Position numbers and translations under genes: made by a program. Shown here one piece after another: positions 54,083-62,869 of a stretch of 64,000 bases of DNA. The stretch lies in the NCBI RefSeq assembly GCF_051201685.1, contig NZ_CP179213.1, positions 2,480,001 through 2,544,000 of the forward strand. The letters run 5' to 3'. The notes below the pieces were generated by a model. That model had not been told where the DNA came from, did no database searches, and saw only the letters and a program-made list of their open reading frames with translations. Origin of the DNA: Luminiphilus sp051201685. GTDB taxonomy: Bacteria > Pseudomonadota > Gammaproteobacteria > Pseudomonadales > Halieaceae. Within the stretch, counting starts at the first letter, position 1; each line of letters opens with the position of its first letter.

Positions 54083-55129
54083 TTACTTGTTTAGTTGCCC
54101 TGAGGCTAGCCAAAGTGCCAGTGTCTCCACGACAGTATCATCCAACCTCGTCATCGCAGGCATGGGCATCGAGCCCCATACGCCCTGCCCTCCCTGCTTG
54201 ATTTTGTTGGCCAAATAGATCGCGGCATCCTGCCCCGCATAACGGTCTCGAATTGCAGAGAATCCGGGACCCACCAACGCTTTATTCATCTGATGGCAAG
54301 CCGTACAGCCACTAACCGATAAAAGGTCATCAGGTCGTTGATCTAACGTGTCACTCGGCGTTGACTGGGATTCCGACCGCTGTGCTGCAGGTGCGGTCTG
54401 CACGCCGGGAAAGGGGCCATAATCACGCATTTGATCTCTAAGGTTGCCGTGAGCATTCATTGCATAATCTGGAAGAGATGACGTAACCGTCGTATTGACC
54501 GCACAGTTGGTTGTGCACGCCGAGCCAACCACGTCGGGAACGCCGTTAACCGACCAAAGGCCGTGGTCCTCAGTCATACCATTACGGTTTGGCATTAAGG
54601 CTTGAACATCTCTTATATTTTTATCAGACAGCACAAAGTCGTCATCGACAATATAAGCAAGATTAAGCAGGTAGGCGACCAATGCGTACACCTCATCAAC
54701 AGCCAATGACTTCGGTGCATTCCAGGGCATTGCTCGATTGATGTAATCCCAAACCGTAGACAAGGTCGCCACCTTCATGAAAGTGGTCCTGACAACGGCA
54801 GGGTCTGTTAGCGCAGCCACACGCCCTGTCTGAATATCGTTCTCGGTAATGTTGCCCAAGACAATAGGCGAGAAAACTTCATTAGAGTCGCCAAAATCGC
54901 CGTGGCAACTTGCGCATTGATCTAGCCACAGTACCTCACCTTGCTCTACCGAGCCGGCACCTACAGGCAACCCTGTAAAATCAGGGCGCACATCGATGTC
55001 CCAGGCACTGAGTTCCGCAGTGGTTGCAGTTCTTCCTAGCGCATTAAGAGCCAATAAATAGTCGCCAGCAAAGGCGTTACTACCCAAAAAAATCAGGCCG
55101 ATCATCCATGACCTAGCCCACCTGAACAT
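54083..55129 (-). CDS. soxD: Sulfur dehydrogenase diheme cytochrome subunit SoxD
   Basis: A 348-residue periplasmic cytochrome c with a signal peptide (about 1-21). Two heme sites are visible: CASCH at 72-76 and CTACH at 275-279. It takes electrons from SoxC, which oxidises the outer sulfur of SoxY-bound persulfide. The ATG at 55129 with GAGGT five bases upstream is preferred over a GTG at 55141. It overlaps soxC by 17 bases. Its presence means that sulfur need not be stored as globules. Confidence 0.93.
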   Translation of the reverse strand: MFRWARSWMIGLIFLGSNAFAGDYLLALNALGRTATTAELSAWDIDVRPDFTGLPVGAGSVEQGEVLWLDQCASCHGDFGDSNEVFSPIVLGNITENDIQTGRVAALTDPAVVRTTFMKVATLSTVWDYINRAMPWNAPKSLAVDEVYALVAYLLNLAYIVDDDFVLSDKNIRDVQALMPNRNGMTEDHGLWSVNGVPDVVGSACTTNCAVNTTVTSSLPDYAMNAHGNLRDQMRDYGPFPGVQTAPAAQRSESQSTPSDTLDQRPDDLLSVSGCTACHQMNKALVGPGFSAIRDRYAGQDAAIYLANKIKQGGQGVWGSMPMPAMTRLDDTVVETLALWLASGQLNK

Positions 55130-56447
55130 TATCGACCTCACCTGAAGGACTTACCCGCCACGTCTGAATGGCATTGTTGTGATAAATCGAACGAGTGCCT
55201 CGCTGGGCCACCAATGCGGCACGTTGTGGCTGTATGTAACCCGTATCGTCGTGGACTCGGCTTTGCAGTAATGCCGGCTCGCCCCGCCAAACCCAGTCAA
55301 AATTAAATCGCGTCAGCATTTTTGTGGATACCTGCCCCTCTAACCTCGCCTCCTGCCAATTGCGCCCGCCGTCGACCGAAACCTCCACTTTGCGCACGGA
55401 GCCCCGACCCGACCAGGCCAAACCCGTAATGCAGTAATAACCTTGGCTAAGCAGCTTCTGACCCGCAGAAGGCGCCGTGATAACCGACTTAGCCTCTTGT
55501 ATGGCGGTGTACTGGCGCAACTGGCCATTGGGCATAAGATCGACGTAATGACTAGCCTCATCCTTGGTGGCATAGGGTTTGTTGCCAACCTCTAAACGGC
55601 GCAACCACTTCACCCAAGAAACACCCTGTACACCCGGCACTACTAGCCTTAGTGGGTAGCCCTGCTCAGGTCGCAGCATTTCGCCATTTTGGCCGTAGGC
55701 CACAATCGCGTCTTCGAGTGCCTCGACAAGGTTAATGGTTCGCGTCATCCCGGAACCATCGGCACCCTCTGCTAACAAATAATTAGCGTTCTGGTCGTAG
55801 CCCGCACGCTCGAGTAACAAAGACAGCGGCACGCCGGTCCACTCAGAGCCTGACAACATACCGTGGGTGTATTGCACGGTGGGCACAGCTGAGTTACCCC
55901 ACTCTAACGCTGTATTCGCACCACATTCCAAGAAGTGCATGCGCGACACACTGGGCATACGCAGTAGGTCTTCAACGGTAAATACCAGGGGTTCTTTCAC
56001 TAGCCCGTTAACCATAAGTCGGTGACGTCGAGGGTCGATATCGACCCAACCTTGATGGTGCCGCTCAAAGTGCAGCCCACTGGGAGTGATGCACCCAAAA
56101 AGATTTTGCAAAGGTGTGAAAGCCACGCTCGCTTGATCAGTTTGCGTAAGGCCAGGGCTTTGTCGGCGAATGTTGTTGGCTTCGAAAATCGATGGCTGGC
56201 CATAGGGGTTTGTCGCCACGGCTTTACCAAGACTGCGGCTCCATTCGGGCACCTCGATAATGTTGGGATCATCGGCAATCGCAAGCCCGGAGACCCCGGC
56301 CAATGCACCCGCAAAAGCACCCCGTAAAAGCTGTCTGCGCTGGGTATCGACACCTTTTTGTGACACCTCAGATATCAGCTCATCAGACAGGAATGACTCT
56401 GGTGCCGGCCTCAACCGACCCTCCTGATGACTGGCGTGTGTTGGCAT
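55113..56447 (-). CDS. soxC: Sulfur dehydrogenase molybdopterin subunit SoxC
   Basis: A 444-residue protein of the sulfite oxidase family. The Tat signal is RRQLLRGAFAGALAGVSG. The molybdenum-binding cysteine is Cys175 in MHFLECGANTALEW, and the C-terminal dimerisation domain follows (VRKVEVSVDGGRNWQEA). The ATG at 56447 with a G-rich site is preferred over a GTG at 56456. First gene of soxCDYZAXB; an AT-rich palindrome lies about 80 bases upstream. Confidence 0.94.
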   Translation of the reverse strand: MPTHASHQEGRLRPAPESFLSDELISEVSQKGVDTQRRQLLRGAFAGALAGVSGLAIADDPNIIEVPEWSRSLGKAVATNPYGQPSIFEANNIRRQSPGLTQTDQASVAFTPLQNLFGCITPSGLHFERHHQGWVDIDPRRHRLMVNGLVKEPLVFTVEDLLRMPSVSRMHFLECGANTALEWGNSAVPTVQYTHGMLSGSEWTGVPLSLLLERAGYDQNANYLLAEGADGSGMTRTINLVEALEDAIVAYGQNGEMLRPEQGYPLRLVVPGVQGVSWVKWLRRLEVGNKPYATKDEASHYVDLMPNGQLRQYTAIQEAKSVITAPSAGQKLLSQGYYCITGLAWSGRGSVRKVEVSVDGGRNWQEARLEGQVSTKMLTRFNFDWVWRGEPALLQSRVHDDTGYIQPQRAALVAQRGTRSIYHNNAIQTWRVSPSGEVDNVQVG

Positions 56448-57103
56448 TTGCCCCACCCCCGTGAATGCACTTACATTGCGGCTGCGTTATTTCAGTGTCT
56501 TTGCAGCCATCTTTATTTTATATTCTTATATCATATAAACATATAACCAAAAACAACTCTAGCGCACTTTAACGACTACAACGTGGCGTATCGCTTGAGC
56601 GGTATGGCCAGTACAGAGGCGCTAAAAAGAGCGCGCGGTTCCGCCCTCCCCCCGCAGTACTGACCCGCACCATCAGGCTTCCCAATACATAGCTGAAACC
56701 TAAGCCACAGTGCCTAACAGTATGAACAACAGCAGCACGACTGCAAACTCAAAACCCTAAGGCCATGCCTTTGTGTTTATACCCCGGTGCCCACAACGCG
56801 TAATCTAACGGTGAATGGGTCTCGGTAAGACATGTCCAGTTAGGCTCAAAGCCCGTTTATGCCTGCAGTACACACCAAAAATATCGCCGACCTTTTTCAG
56901 GCCGTAGGATTGCCGTGGCGGTGTTTTATAGTCCGCCTCGAAGGTAGCGTGGTTTTCCAATAAACTGATGCCGGCCAGAACGAAGACAAATGTCGACCTT
57001 CGCGGCTTGTAGCACCGGTAGCAGTCGAAATACCTTGTTCAGAAGATGCAGGCCGGAACTTCGAGTGTCGCGAAGATTGAAGGCTTACTAAAGAGCACAC
57101 ACT
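56448..57103. other. Long divergent intergenic region of the sox locus
   Basis: About 650 bases between soxC and the thioredoxin-like gene. No gene or RNA is recognised. The first 110 bases upstream of soxC are very AT-rich and hold the palindrome at 56526-56538. An ArsR-type SoxR repressor gene, common near sox operons, is not in the window. Confidence 0.5.
56526..56538. promoter_or_regulatory. AT-rich palindrome upstream of soxC
   Basis: TTATAT-C-ATATAA is a perfect inverted repeat inside an AT-rich segment about 80 bases from the soxC start. Operators of ArsR/SmtB-type sulfur regulators have similar ATA/TAT composition. It may equally include promoter -10 sequence. Confidence 0.35.
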
Positions 57104-57556
57104 ATGGCGGTATCAAACTTCCAATTCCACTGCCCCCGTAAGCCCCGGCGACGGGATACAGCAAGGCACTTTGCTGCTGCTTTTTTGTTTCCACTGAGCC
57201 TGTCAATTTGCATTCAGGGTAACGCCGCTGAGCTTTTGTACATTTACTCAGCGGACTGTCCAGCCTGTCAGCAGTTTGATGCAGAGGTCCTCACCTATTA
57301 CAAAAATACCGATGAAGCCCGACGACTCCCAATCGACAAAATTGGCTTAGCCGCTTGGCAGGCAGGAACCCACCCAAAAAGTATCTGCATAACCAAGCAG
57401 GTTGACGTGACGCCTACGTTTATTGCAATTGAGACGTGCGAAGAACAGGACCGTATTAGCGGCTACTCGCAGGAAGAGCTGTTCTGGATGGCGATACAAC
57501 GTATCGACAGGTCGATAACCCAGGGGGCAAGCTCAACTAACGCGCATGAACCGTGA
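57104..57556 (+). CDS. Periplasmic thioredoxin-fold protein, SoxS-like
   Basis: A 150-residue thioredoxin-fold protein with an Arg-rich N-terminus, a hydrophobic export segment (about 23-41, AAAFLFPLSLSICIQGNA) and a C-P-A-C site at 52-55. The cis-Pro loop is seen in DVTPTFIAIE. Small CxxC proteins beside sox operons (SoxS) reduce the SoxY cysteine and reactivate SoxYZ. The divergent position next to soxC supports that role, without proof. Its end overlaps the convergent TIGR03084-type gene by 24 bases. Confidence 0.65.
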   Translation: MAVSNFQFHCPRKPRRRDTARHFAAAFLFPLSLSICIQGNAAELLYIYSADCPACQQFDAEVLTYYKNTDEARRLPIDKIGLAAWQAGTHPKSICITKQVDVTPTFIAIETCEEQDRISGYSQEELFWMAIQRIDRSITQGASSTNAHEP

Positions 57557-58330
57557 CCCCGGGGTTGGGGGTGGATTGGGGCCACCCGCAAAACACTGGG
57601 CGTTATAGAGCCAGCGCTTGGCGTCCTCACCCGTATAGGACAGCTCGGTATCTTCGACATGTCGTGTCTGAGTTACGACCTGAGAAAACTCTTCCGCTGT
57701 ACCTCTGATTGCTGACACAGAATCGTCCTCGCCAAACTTCCAAAGAACACCCGAAGGCGCGGTCAGTTCAACATAAGGCATTTGTTCGGGAGCCGCCTCT
57801 CCACGAACCTTAAACGTCCAGCCGAAAGTATTGATACCCAGAATGACGATGTTGTGAATACGATCTGTATTGCTGCGAACCTTGCCCAGCTCATCATAAA
57901 TTGCCTGGCCATGGGCCCAGGTTTCCATCTGTCGCGCCGTAATACAGGATCGTGCACTCATACTGGGCCCTACCCACGGACAACGCTGCGATGGATCGGC
58001 CTGACTATAAGACTGTGCAAGCTGCTGATAGGTTTCGCGCCACTCCGACAGGAGCACATCGCCCTCAGCCAAGACAATTTGACCTTCAACTTGCGTCAAA
58101 CTATCCCCGCGGGTGAGCCCCTCCATGACCGGCACCAGCGTCTGCTGTAGCTGATCAGTATTCTCGAGAGCCCACAAAGCCATTTGGTTCCAAAAATGCA
58201 GATGCCGCAGGATGGTCTCGATGCTCCAGGCCTTGAAACCCGTGGGCCGTGAGAGATCGAGACTCCCGGCATCGCCTAAGAGTGCATCGATGTCTAGGCA
58301 CTCCTCGAGAAAAGCTTTAGCCTGTTCCAT
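57533..58330 (-). CDS. TIGR03084-family (DinB-like fold) protein
   Basis: A 265-residue protein related to the DinB/maleylpyruvate-isomerase N-terminal fold. Typical marks are RPTGFKAWSIETILRHLHFW (near 28-47), WVGPSMSARSCITARQMETW and HGQAIYDELG; histidines at these positions bind a metal in the family. Function is unknown, though such genes often sit in acyl-CoA metabolism clusters, as here beside atu genes. The ATG at 58330 with GGAAGG eight bases upstream is preferred to a TTG two codons earlier. Confidence 0.82.
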   Translation of the reverse strand: MEQAKAFLEECLDIDALLGDAGSLDLSRPTGFKAWSIETILRHLHFWNQMALWALENTDQLQQTLVPVMEGLTRGDSLTQVEGQIVLAEGDVLLSEWRETYQQLAQSYSQADPSQRCPWVGPSMSARSCITARQMETWAHGQAIYDELGKVRSNTDRIHNIVILGINTFGWTFKVRGEAAPEQMPYVELTAPSGVLWKFGEDDSVSAIRGTAEEFSQVVTQTRHVEDTELSYTGEDAKRWLYNAQCFAGGPNPPPTPGSRFMRVS

Positions 58331-58448
58331 GTCCAATACCTTCCAATAGCACGCCAGTAAACCTTAAGGTTGCTCACTACACCTTGACGATCAGCAAGCA
58401 CACTGCAACAACCACTTCGCTAAAACAACTCAGTCGCTGATAGAGCCT

Positions 58449-60437
58449 CTATTCATCCAGCTCTAAAACTACCATCACATCTCCCGCTGCAATTTGGCGA
58501 CCCGCCATACCCGGAGTCTCAAGAACAACACCATCTGCGGGCGCTATAATCTCGTGCTGCATCTTCATGGCCTCTAGGACCGCGAGACGTTGACCTTTGA
58601 CCACCGTTTCATTCTCTGACACCTCGACAGCAAGCAGTAAACCGTGCATCGGGGCCACCACAGTGCCACCCGCTGCGGCATCAACAGCCTCCGGGGATAC
58701 TCGAGTATAGTCTGTGAGCGTCATCGAATACGTTGCGTTAGCAAAAAGCAGGGTCGCCGGCGCTTCTTGAACAAAATTGAACTTTTCGCGCCAGCCATTA
58801 ATCTGTAACTCACAGTCGGTATCAGACATCCCCATGAATTCGACCATGAACTCTTCACCTTGGAACACCACTTGATACTGCCCCGCTGAAAGCGTTTCTA
58901 ACTTGACACTAACTTCCACCTCGTCGATTCGATATTCACGAATAGAGATAGCCCGCCCTCGGGAAGACCAGTCGAGAAGCTCATGGGAAACCAATGGTGC
59001 CCTGTCATGAGCCTCACCCATCGCGAGCAGGTGCTGAATTACTGCAGCACCGACAACAAAAGCTCCGGGTACTTTGGGGGGGGTGAACTGGTCGCCATAA
59101 TGCTCCGCAATGAACGCAGTGGTTGCTAAACCATCCTTAAAAGTTTGCTGCTCTAGGGCGTCGATTAAAAAATCCCGATTGTTGCCCAAGCCAAGTAAAG
59201 CGCCATCTTGTAACGTTGCGACTAAACGGCGACGTGCATCCTCTCGTGTTTCCCCATAGCTAATAATCTTAGCGACCATTGCATCGTAATAAGGGCTGAC
59301 CTCATCCCCGCTAGCCACGCCACTGTCGATCCGAATGCCCTCACCTTCCGGAAAATCGAACAGTCGCACGGGTCCCGTGCTTGGAAGAAACCCCTTTTCA
59401 GGTTCCTCTGCATACAACCGGACTTCAACCGAATGGCCTAACAGCTCAATGTCGTCTTGCTCTGCAGGCAGCGGTTCTCCCCTGGCTACCCGAATCTGCC
59501 ACTCAACTAAATCAAAACCCGTGACCATCTCAGTGACGGGGTGCTCTACCTGCAGGCGCGTATTCATTTCCAAAAAGTAAAAGCGCCCCTCCTCGTCGAG
59601 CAAAAACTCCACGGTACCTGCACCGACATAATCAACGGCTCGCGCTACGTCAACCGCGGCCTCTCCCATTGCACTGCGCAACTCAGGCGTCATGACTGGA
59701 CAGGGAGACTCTTCAATCACTTTCTGGTGCCGGCGTTGAATCGAGCAATCCCGTTCCCCCAAATGCACAACATGCCCATGCTGATCCGCAAAGACCTGTA
59801 CTTCGACATGGCGCGGACGAAGTACAGCGCGCTCGATAATAAGTTCGCTAGAACCGAAGGCGTTCTGGGCTTCCGATTGAGCCAAGCCAATGGCATCTTG
59901 TAACTGGGATAATTCAGTGACAAGGCGCATGCCCCGGCCACCACCGCCCGCTGCAGCCTTAATCATGACAGGGAGGCCAATGTCCTCTGCGGCCAATAAC
60001 AGCGTTTCGATGTCCTGCGCCTCGCCCTGATAACCCGGGATGCAAGGCACGCTGGCCTCTAGCATGGCGCGTTTAGCCCTAGCCTTATCACCCATAACCT
60101 CAATCGCTTGATTAGGAGGGCCGATAAAGACAATGTTCGCCTGCTCGCAAGCGGCAGCAAAATCTGAATTTTCTGACAAGAAGCCATAACCCGGATGAAT
60201 AGCGTCTGCGCCAGCCTCGATTGCTGCGGCCAGAACCTTCTCTTGGCTCAGGTAGGAATCACTGACAATGGGGCCACCGAGTCGGATCGCTTGATCAGCC
60301 TCGCGCACATGCAAGGCGTCTTCATCGGCGTCAGAGTAAACGGCCACCGTACGAATACCCAATGCACGCGCAGTTCGCATTACCCGTACTGCAATCTCAC
60401 CGCGATTCGCGACCAATAAAGTCGACAGCGTTTTCAT
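58449..60437 (-). CDS. atuF: Geranyl-CoA carboxylase biotin-containing subunit (alpha)
   Basis: A 662-residue biotin carboxylase with a biotin-carrier tail. The biotin carboxylase domain covers 1-450 (VANRGEIAVRVMRTARALG; the ATP loop GGGGRGMRLV; NTRLQVEHPVTEMVTG). The biotinylated lysine is Lys625 in LEAMKMQHEI. Alpha subunits of methylcrotonyl-CoA and geranyl-CoA carboxylase look alike; the neighbouring atuA/atuC genes point to the geranyl-CoA type. Its ATG overlaps the atuE stop by 4 bases, so the two are translationally coupled. Confidence 0.82.
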   Translation of the reverse strand: MKTLSTLLVANRGEIAVRVMRTARALGIRTVAVYSDADEDALHVREADQAIRLGGPIVSDSYLSQEKVLAAAIEAGADAIHPGYGFLSENSDFAAACEQANIVFIGPPNQAIEVMGDKARAKRAMLEASVPCIPGYQGEAQDIETLLLAAEDIGLPVMIKAAAGGGGRGMRLVTELSQLQDAIGLAQSEAQNAFGSSELIIERAVLRPRHVEVQVFADQHGHVVHLGERDCSIQRRHQKVIEESPCPVMTPELRSAMGEAAVDVARAVDYVGAGTVEFLLDEEGRFYFLEMNTRLQVEHPVTEMVTGFDLVEWQIRVARGEPLPAEQDDIELLGHSVEVRLYAEEPEKGFLPSTGPVRLFDFPEGEGIRIDSGVASGDEVSPYYDAMVAKIISYGETREDARRRLVATLQDGALLGLGNNRDFLIDALEQQTFKDGLATTAFIAEHYGDQFTPPKVPGAFVVGAAVIQHLLAMGEAHDRAPLVSHELLDWSSRGRAISIREYRIDEVEVSVKLETLSAGQYQVVFQGEEFMVEFMGMSDTDCELQINGWREKFNFVQEAPATLLFANATYSMTLTDYTRVSPEAVDAAAGGTVVAPMHGLLLAVEVSENETVVKGQRLAVLEAMKMQHEIIAPADGVVLETPGMAGRQIAAGDVMVVLELDE

Positions 60438-61243
60438 ACATCAATCTCCACGTGCCAACGGGGTTTACGCTTCTCAATAAAAGATGACACGCCTTCTTTG
60501 CCCTCATCGCTTTGTAAGCATCGGCTAAAGTTTTCAGCGGCGTATATTACTTTTTCGTCATCGGGAGTTTGCGGCATGCCAACGATTAATTCTTTGCACG
60601 CGGCTACCGCGCCCGGGGCACAACCGAGGACGTCAGAACGAATGGCTCTCTCAGTGTCTTCCAATGCCTCCACCGAATCCACCGCGAGATCTAGCACGCC
60701 CAAAGCTGCCGCCTCCGCACCTTTGAATCTCGCTGCGGTGAGCATGAGTCGACGACCCACTGCATAACCGCATTTTTGCAAAACATAGCGCGCAATCTGC
60801 GCCGGCGTAATACCGATTCGAGTTTCTGAAAAGGCAAACTTGGCATCGTTCATACCTACGCTTACGTCACAGCAACAAGCAAGACCTAGGCCTCCCGCCA
60901 TGGCCGCGCCCTCGATCATGGCCACAGTCACCTGAGGTAAGGCGTTGAGGTCTGCCAGTATGTCGCCGATACGGGTGCTGGTTCTCATGGCTTGCTCCCG
61001 CGCGCCACTAGCGATCGCGTTAAAACTTTTGAGATCACCCCCAGCGCAGAAGAAACCACCCCGCCCCCTAAATGTGACCCCTCTGACGCTGCGATCATCA
61101 CGTACCGAAGACAGAATAATCTCCAAATCATCAACAACATCATCGGTGAGCGGATTCCGTCGTTCAGGCTGATTAAACCAGACCGTCAACCACCCATTTT
61201 CAAGATTGAGATCTACTGACTTTGTTTCAGGTAATGCCGTCAT
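60434..61243 (-). CDS. atuE: Enoyl-CoA hydratase family, isohexenylglutaconyl-CoA hydratase
   Basis: A 269-residue crotonase-fold enzyme. Oxyanion-hole motifs are RGGFFCAGGDLKSF and IEGAAMAGGLGLACCCDVSV. In the Atu pathway this hydratase acts after carboxylation of geranyl-CoA to isohexenylglutaconyl-CoA. Sequence alone only shows crotonase family; the pathway role comes from the position between the two carboxylase subunit genes (2-base gap to atuC, 4-base overlap with atuF). Confidence 0.78.
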   Translation of the reverse strand: MTALPETKSVDLNLENGWLTVWFNQPERRNPLTDDVVDDLEIILSSVRDDRSVRGVTFRGRGGFFCAGGDLKSFNAIASGAREQAMRTSTRIGDILADLNALPQVTVAMIEGAAMAGGLGLACCCDVSVGMNDAKFAFSETRIGITPAQIARYVLQKCGYAVGRRLMLTAARFKGAEAAALGVLDLAVDSVEALEDTERAIRSDVLGCAPGAVAACKELIVGMPQTPDDEKVIYAAENFSRCLQSDEGKEGVSSFIEKRKPRWHVEIDV

Positions 61244-61245
61244 AA

Positions 61246-62868
61246 TTACATCCTCGCCACACCGAAGCTGTTTGATTGCAGACTACGGTGACGCCCTTCA
61301 ATGATTGTTTCCAAACAGAACGCCAAAACTTTACGGGTATCTCTGGGATCGATAATTCCGTGATCAAGTACGCGACCCGAGGTGTAAAAGGCATCTTCTT
61401 GGGCGTCAAAGTGCTGCTTTATCGTTTGGGCCTGTGCCTCCAGCTGCGACTCGGGTATCGGTTTACCTTTACGCGCAGCTCCTGCTTTAGCCACTTCAGT
61501 CATTGTAGTTGCAGCGCTCTGACCCGCCATCACGCCAGTCCGCGCATTGGGCCATGCAAACAAAAAGTCCGGTTCGTAAGCCCATCCGCACATACCGTAA
61601 TTTCCAGCGCCATAGCTGGCACCCACGTAGAGAGATAGTTTAGGTACCCGAGCGTTGGCAACCGCCTGAATCATCTTGGAACCATGCTTAATCATGCCCG
61701 CATGTTCATACTGCGTGCCCACCATATACCCCGAGGTATTGTTAAAGAAGATAATGGGCAAATCAGACTGATCACACAGCTGGATGAATTGCGCGGCTTT
61801 CGTCGCGCCATTTGTATCAATAGGACCATTGTTACCAATAAAGCCACAGGCGACGCCTGTGATCGTGGCGTGACCGCAGACAGTCGACACACCGTAACGT
61901 GATTTGAACTCTTCGATGGAAGAGTCATCAACCACACGGGCTAATATTTCTCTGACATCGTAGGGCGTACGCGGATCGGTAGGGATAGCCCCGGCCAGCT
62001 CCTCAGCGGCATATCGGGGTTCGCTATAGGGTTGTCTAGCAAAATGAGTCAGTCGTTTGTTCCAGTCAATGCACTGCATCACTTCCCGAGCCTTCAGCAG
62101 GCCGTGTGCATCATTTTCAACGAGGTACTCCACAACCCCTGAAACGCTGGCATGCATTTCGGTACCGCCTAACTCCCTATCGTCGGCATCCTCTCCAGTG
62201 GCGGCCTTGACCAAGGCTGCGCCACCGAGCGCCGCCATGCCATTCTCTTTAACTCCGATAACGTAGTCAGACATACCGGGCATATACGCGCCTCCGGCAG
62301 TAGACCCACCGTGTAGCACGACCATCGTTGGCAGCCCCTTTGCAGAAAGGCGTGCTAAATCGCGAAACACGCTGCCAAATTCAGACCAAAGTTCAACTTT
62401 GTACTTCAGCAGGTTAGCACCGGCACTTTCAACGAGATGCACCAGGGGTAAATTTTGGCGCAGGCATATTTTCAGCAGTGAAGTCGTCACATTAAGGGTG
62501 CAATCAGTGGCGGCTCCAGCCGCGATGCCCGAGTCATCGACCCAAACCATGCAGCGAACACCACTGACAAAACCAATACCCACAATGACCGAAGCACCCG
62601 GTACGCTGAGCTCACGATCAGACTCCTCGACACAAAAATTCGCCATAGAATGCAGCTGCAAAAACGGCATACCTGGGTCTATTAAAGCGTCTAAACGCTC
62701 TTTAGGTGTGAGTTGATTACGGGCACGGAATGTTTTGAGCCGACGGTTGGAGATCTCCTCGGTGCGTTGCTCATAGCACCTTAGTTGATCAACGAAACCC
62801 AGCATGCGGTTACGATTTTCACTAAACGTCTCTGAATCGGATTGCAGCGTTGAAACAATAGTAGCCAT
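61246..62868 (-). CDS. atuC: Geranyl-CoA carboxylase carboxyltransferase subunit (beta)
   Basis: A 540-residue carboxyltransferase (acyl-CoA carboxylase beta type). It contains VHLVESAGANL, VVLHGGSTAGGAYMPGMSDY, the CoA-site IIFFNNTSGYMVGTQYEHAG and VGASYGAGNYGMCGWAYEPD. The ATG at 62868 directly after the atuA stop gives the family length; the open frame to 62985 overlaps atuA and is not used. Methylcrotonyl-CoA specificity (liuB) is the alternative, but linkage to atuA favours geranyl-CoA. Confidence 0.84.
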   Translation of the reverse strand: MATIVSTLQSDSETFSENRNRMLGFVDQLRCYEQRTEEISNRRLKTFRARNQLTPKERLDALIDPGMPFLQLHSMANFCVEESDRELSVPGASVIVGIGFVSGVRCMVWVDDSGIAAGAATDCTLNVTTSLLKICLRQNLPLVHLVESAGANLLKYKVELWSEFGSVFRDLARLSAKGLPTMVVLHGGSTAGGAYMPGMSDYVIGVKENGMAALGGAALVKAATGEDADDRELGGTEMHASVSGVVEYLVENDAHGLLKAREVMQCIDWNKRLTHFARQPYSEPRYAAEELAGAIPTDPRTPYDVREILARVVDDSSIEEFKSRYGVSTVCGHATITGVACGFIGNNGPIDTNGATKAAQFIQLCDQSDLPIIFFNNTSGYMVGTQYEHAGMIKHGSKMIQAVANARVPKLSLYVGASYGAGNYGMCGWAYEPDFLFAWPNARTGVMAGQSAATTMTEVAKAGAARKGKPIPESQLEAQAQTIKQHFDAQEDAFYTSGRVLDHGIIDPRDTRKVLAFCLETIIEGRHRSLQSNSFGVARM

Positions 62869-62869
62869 G

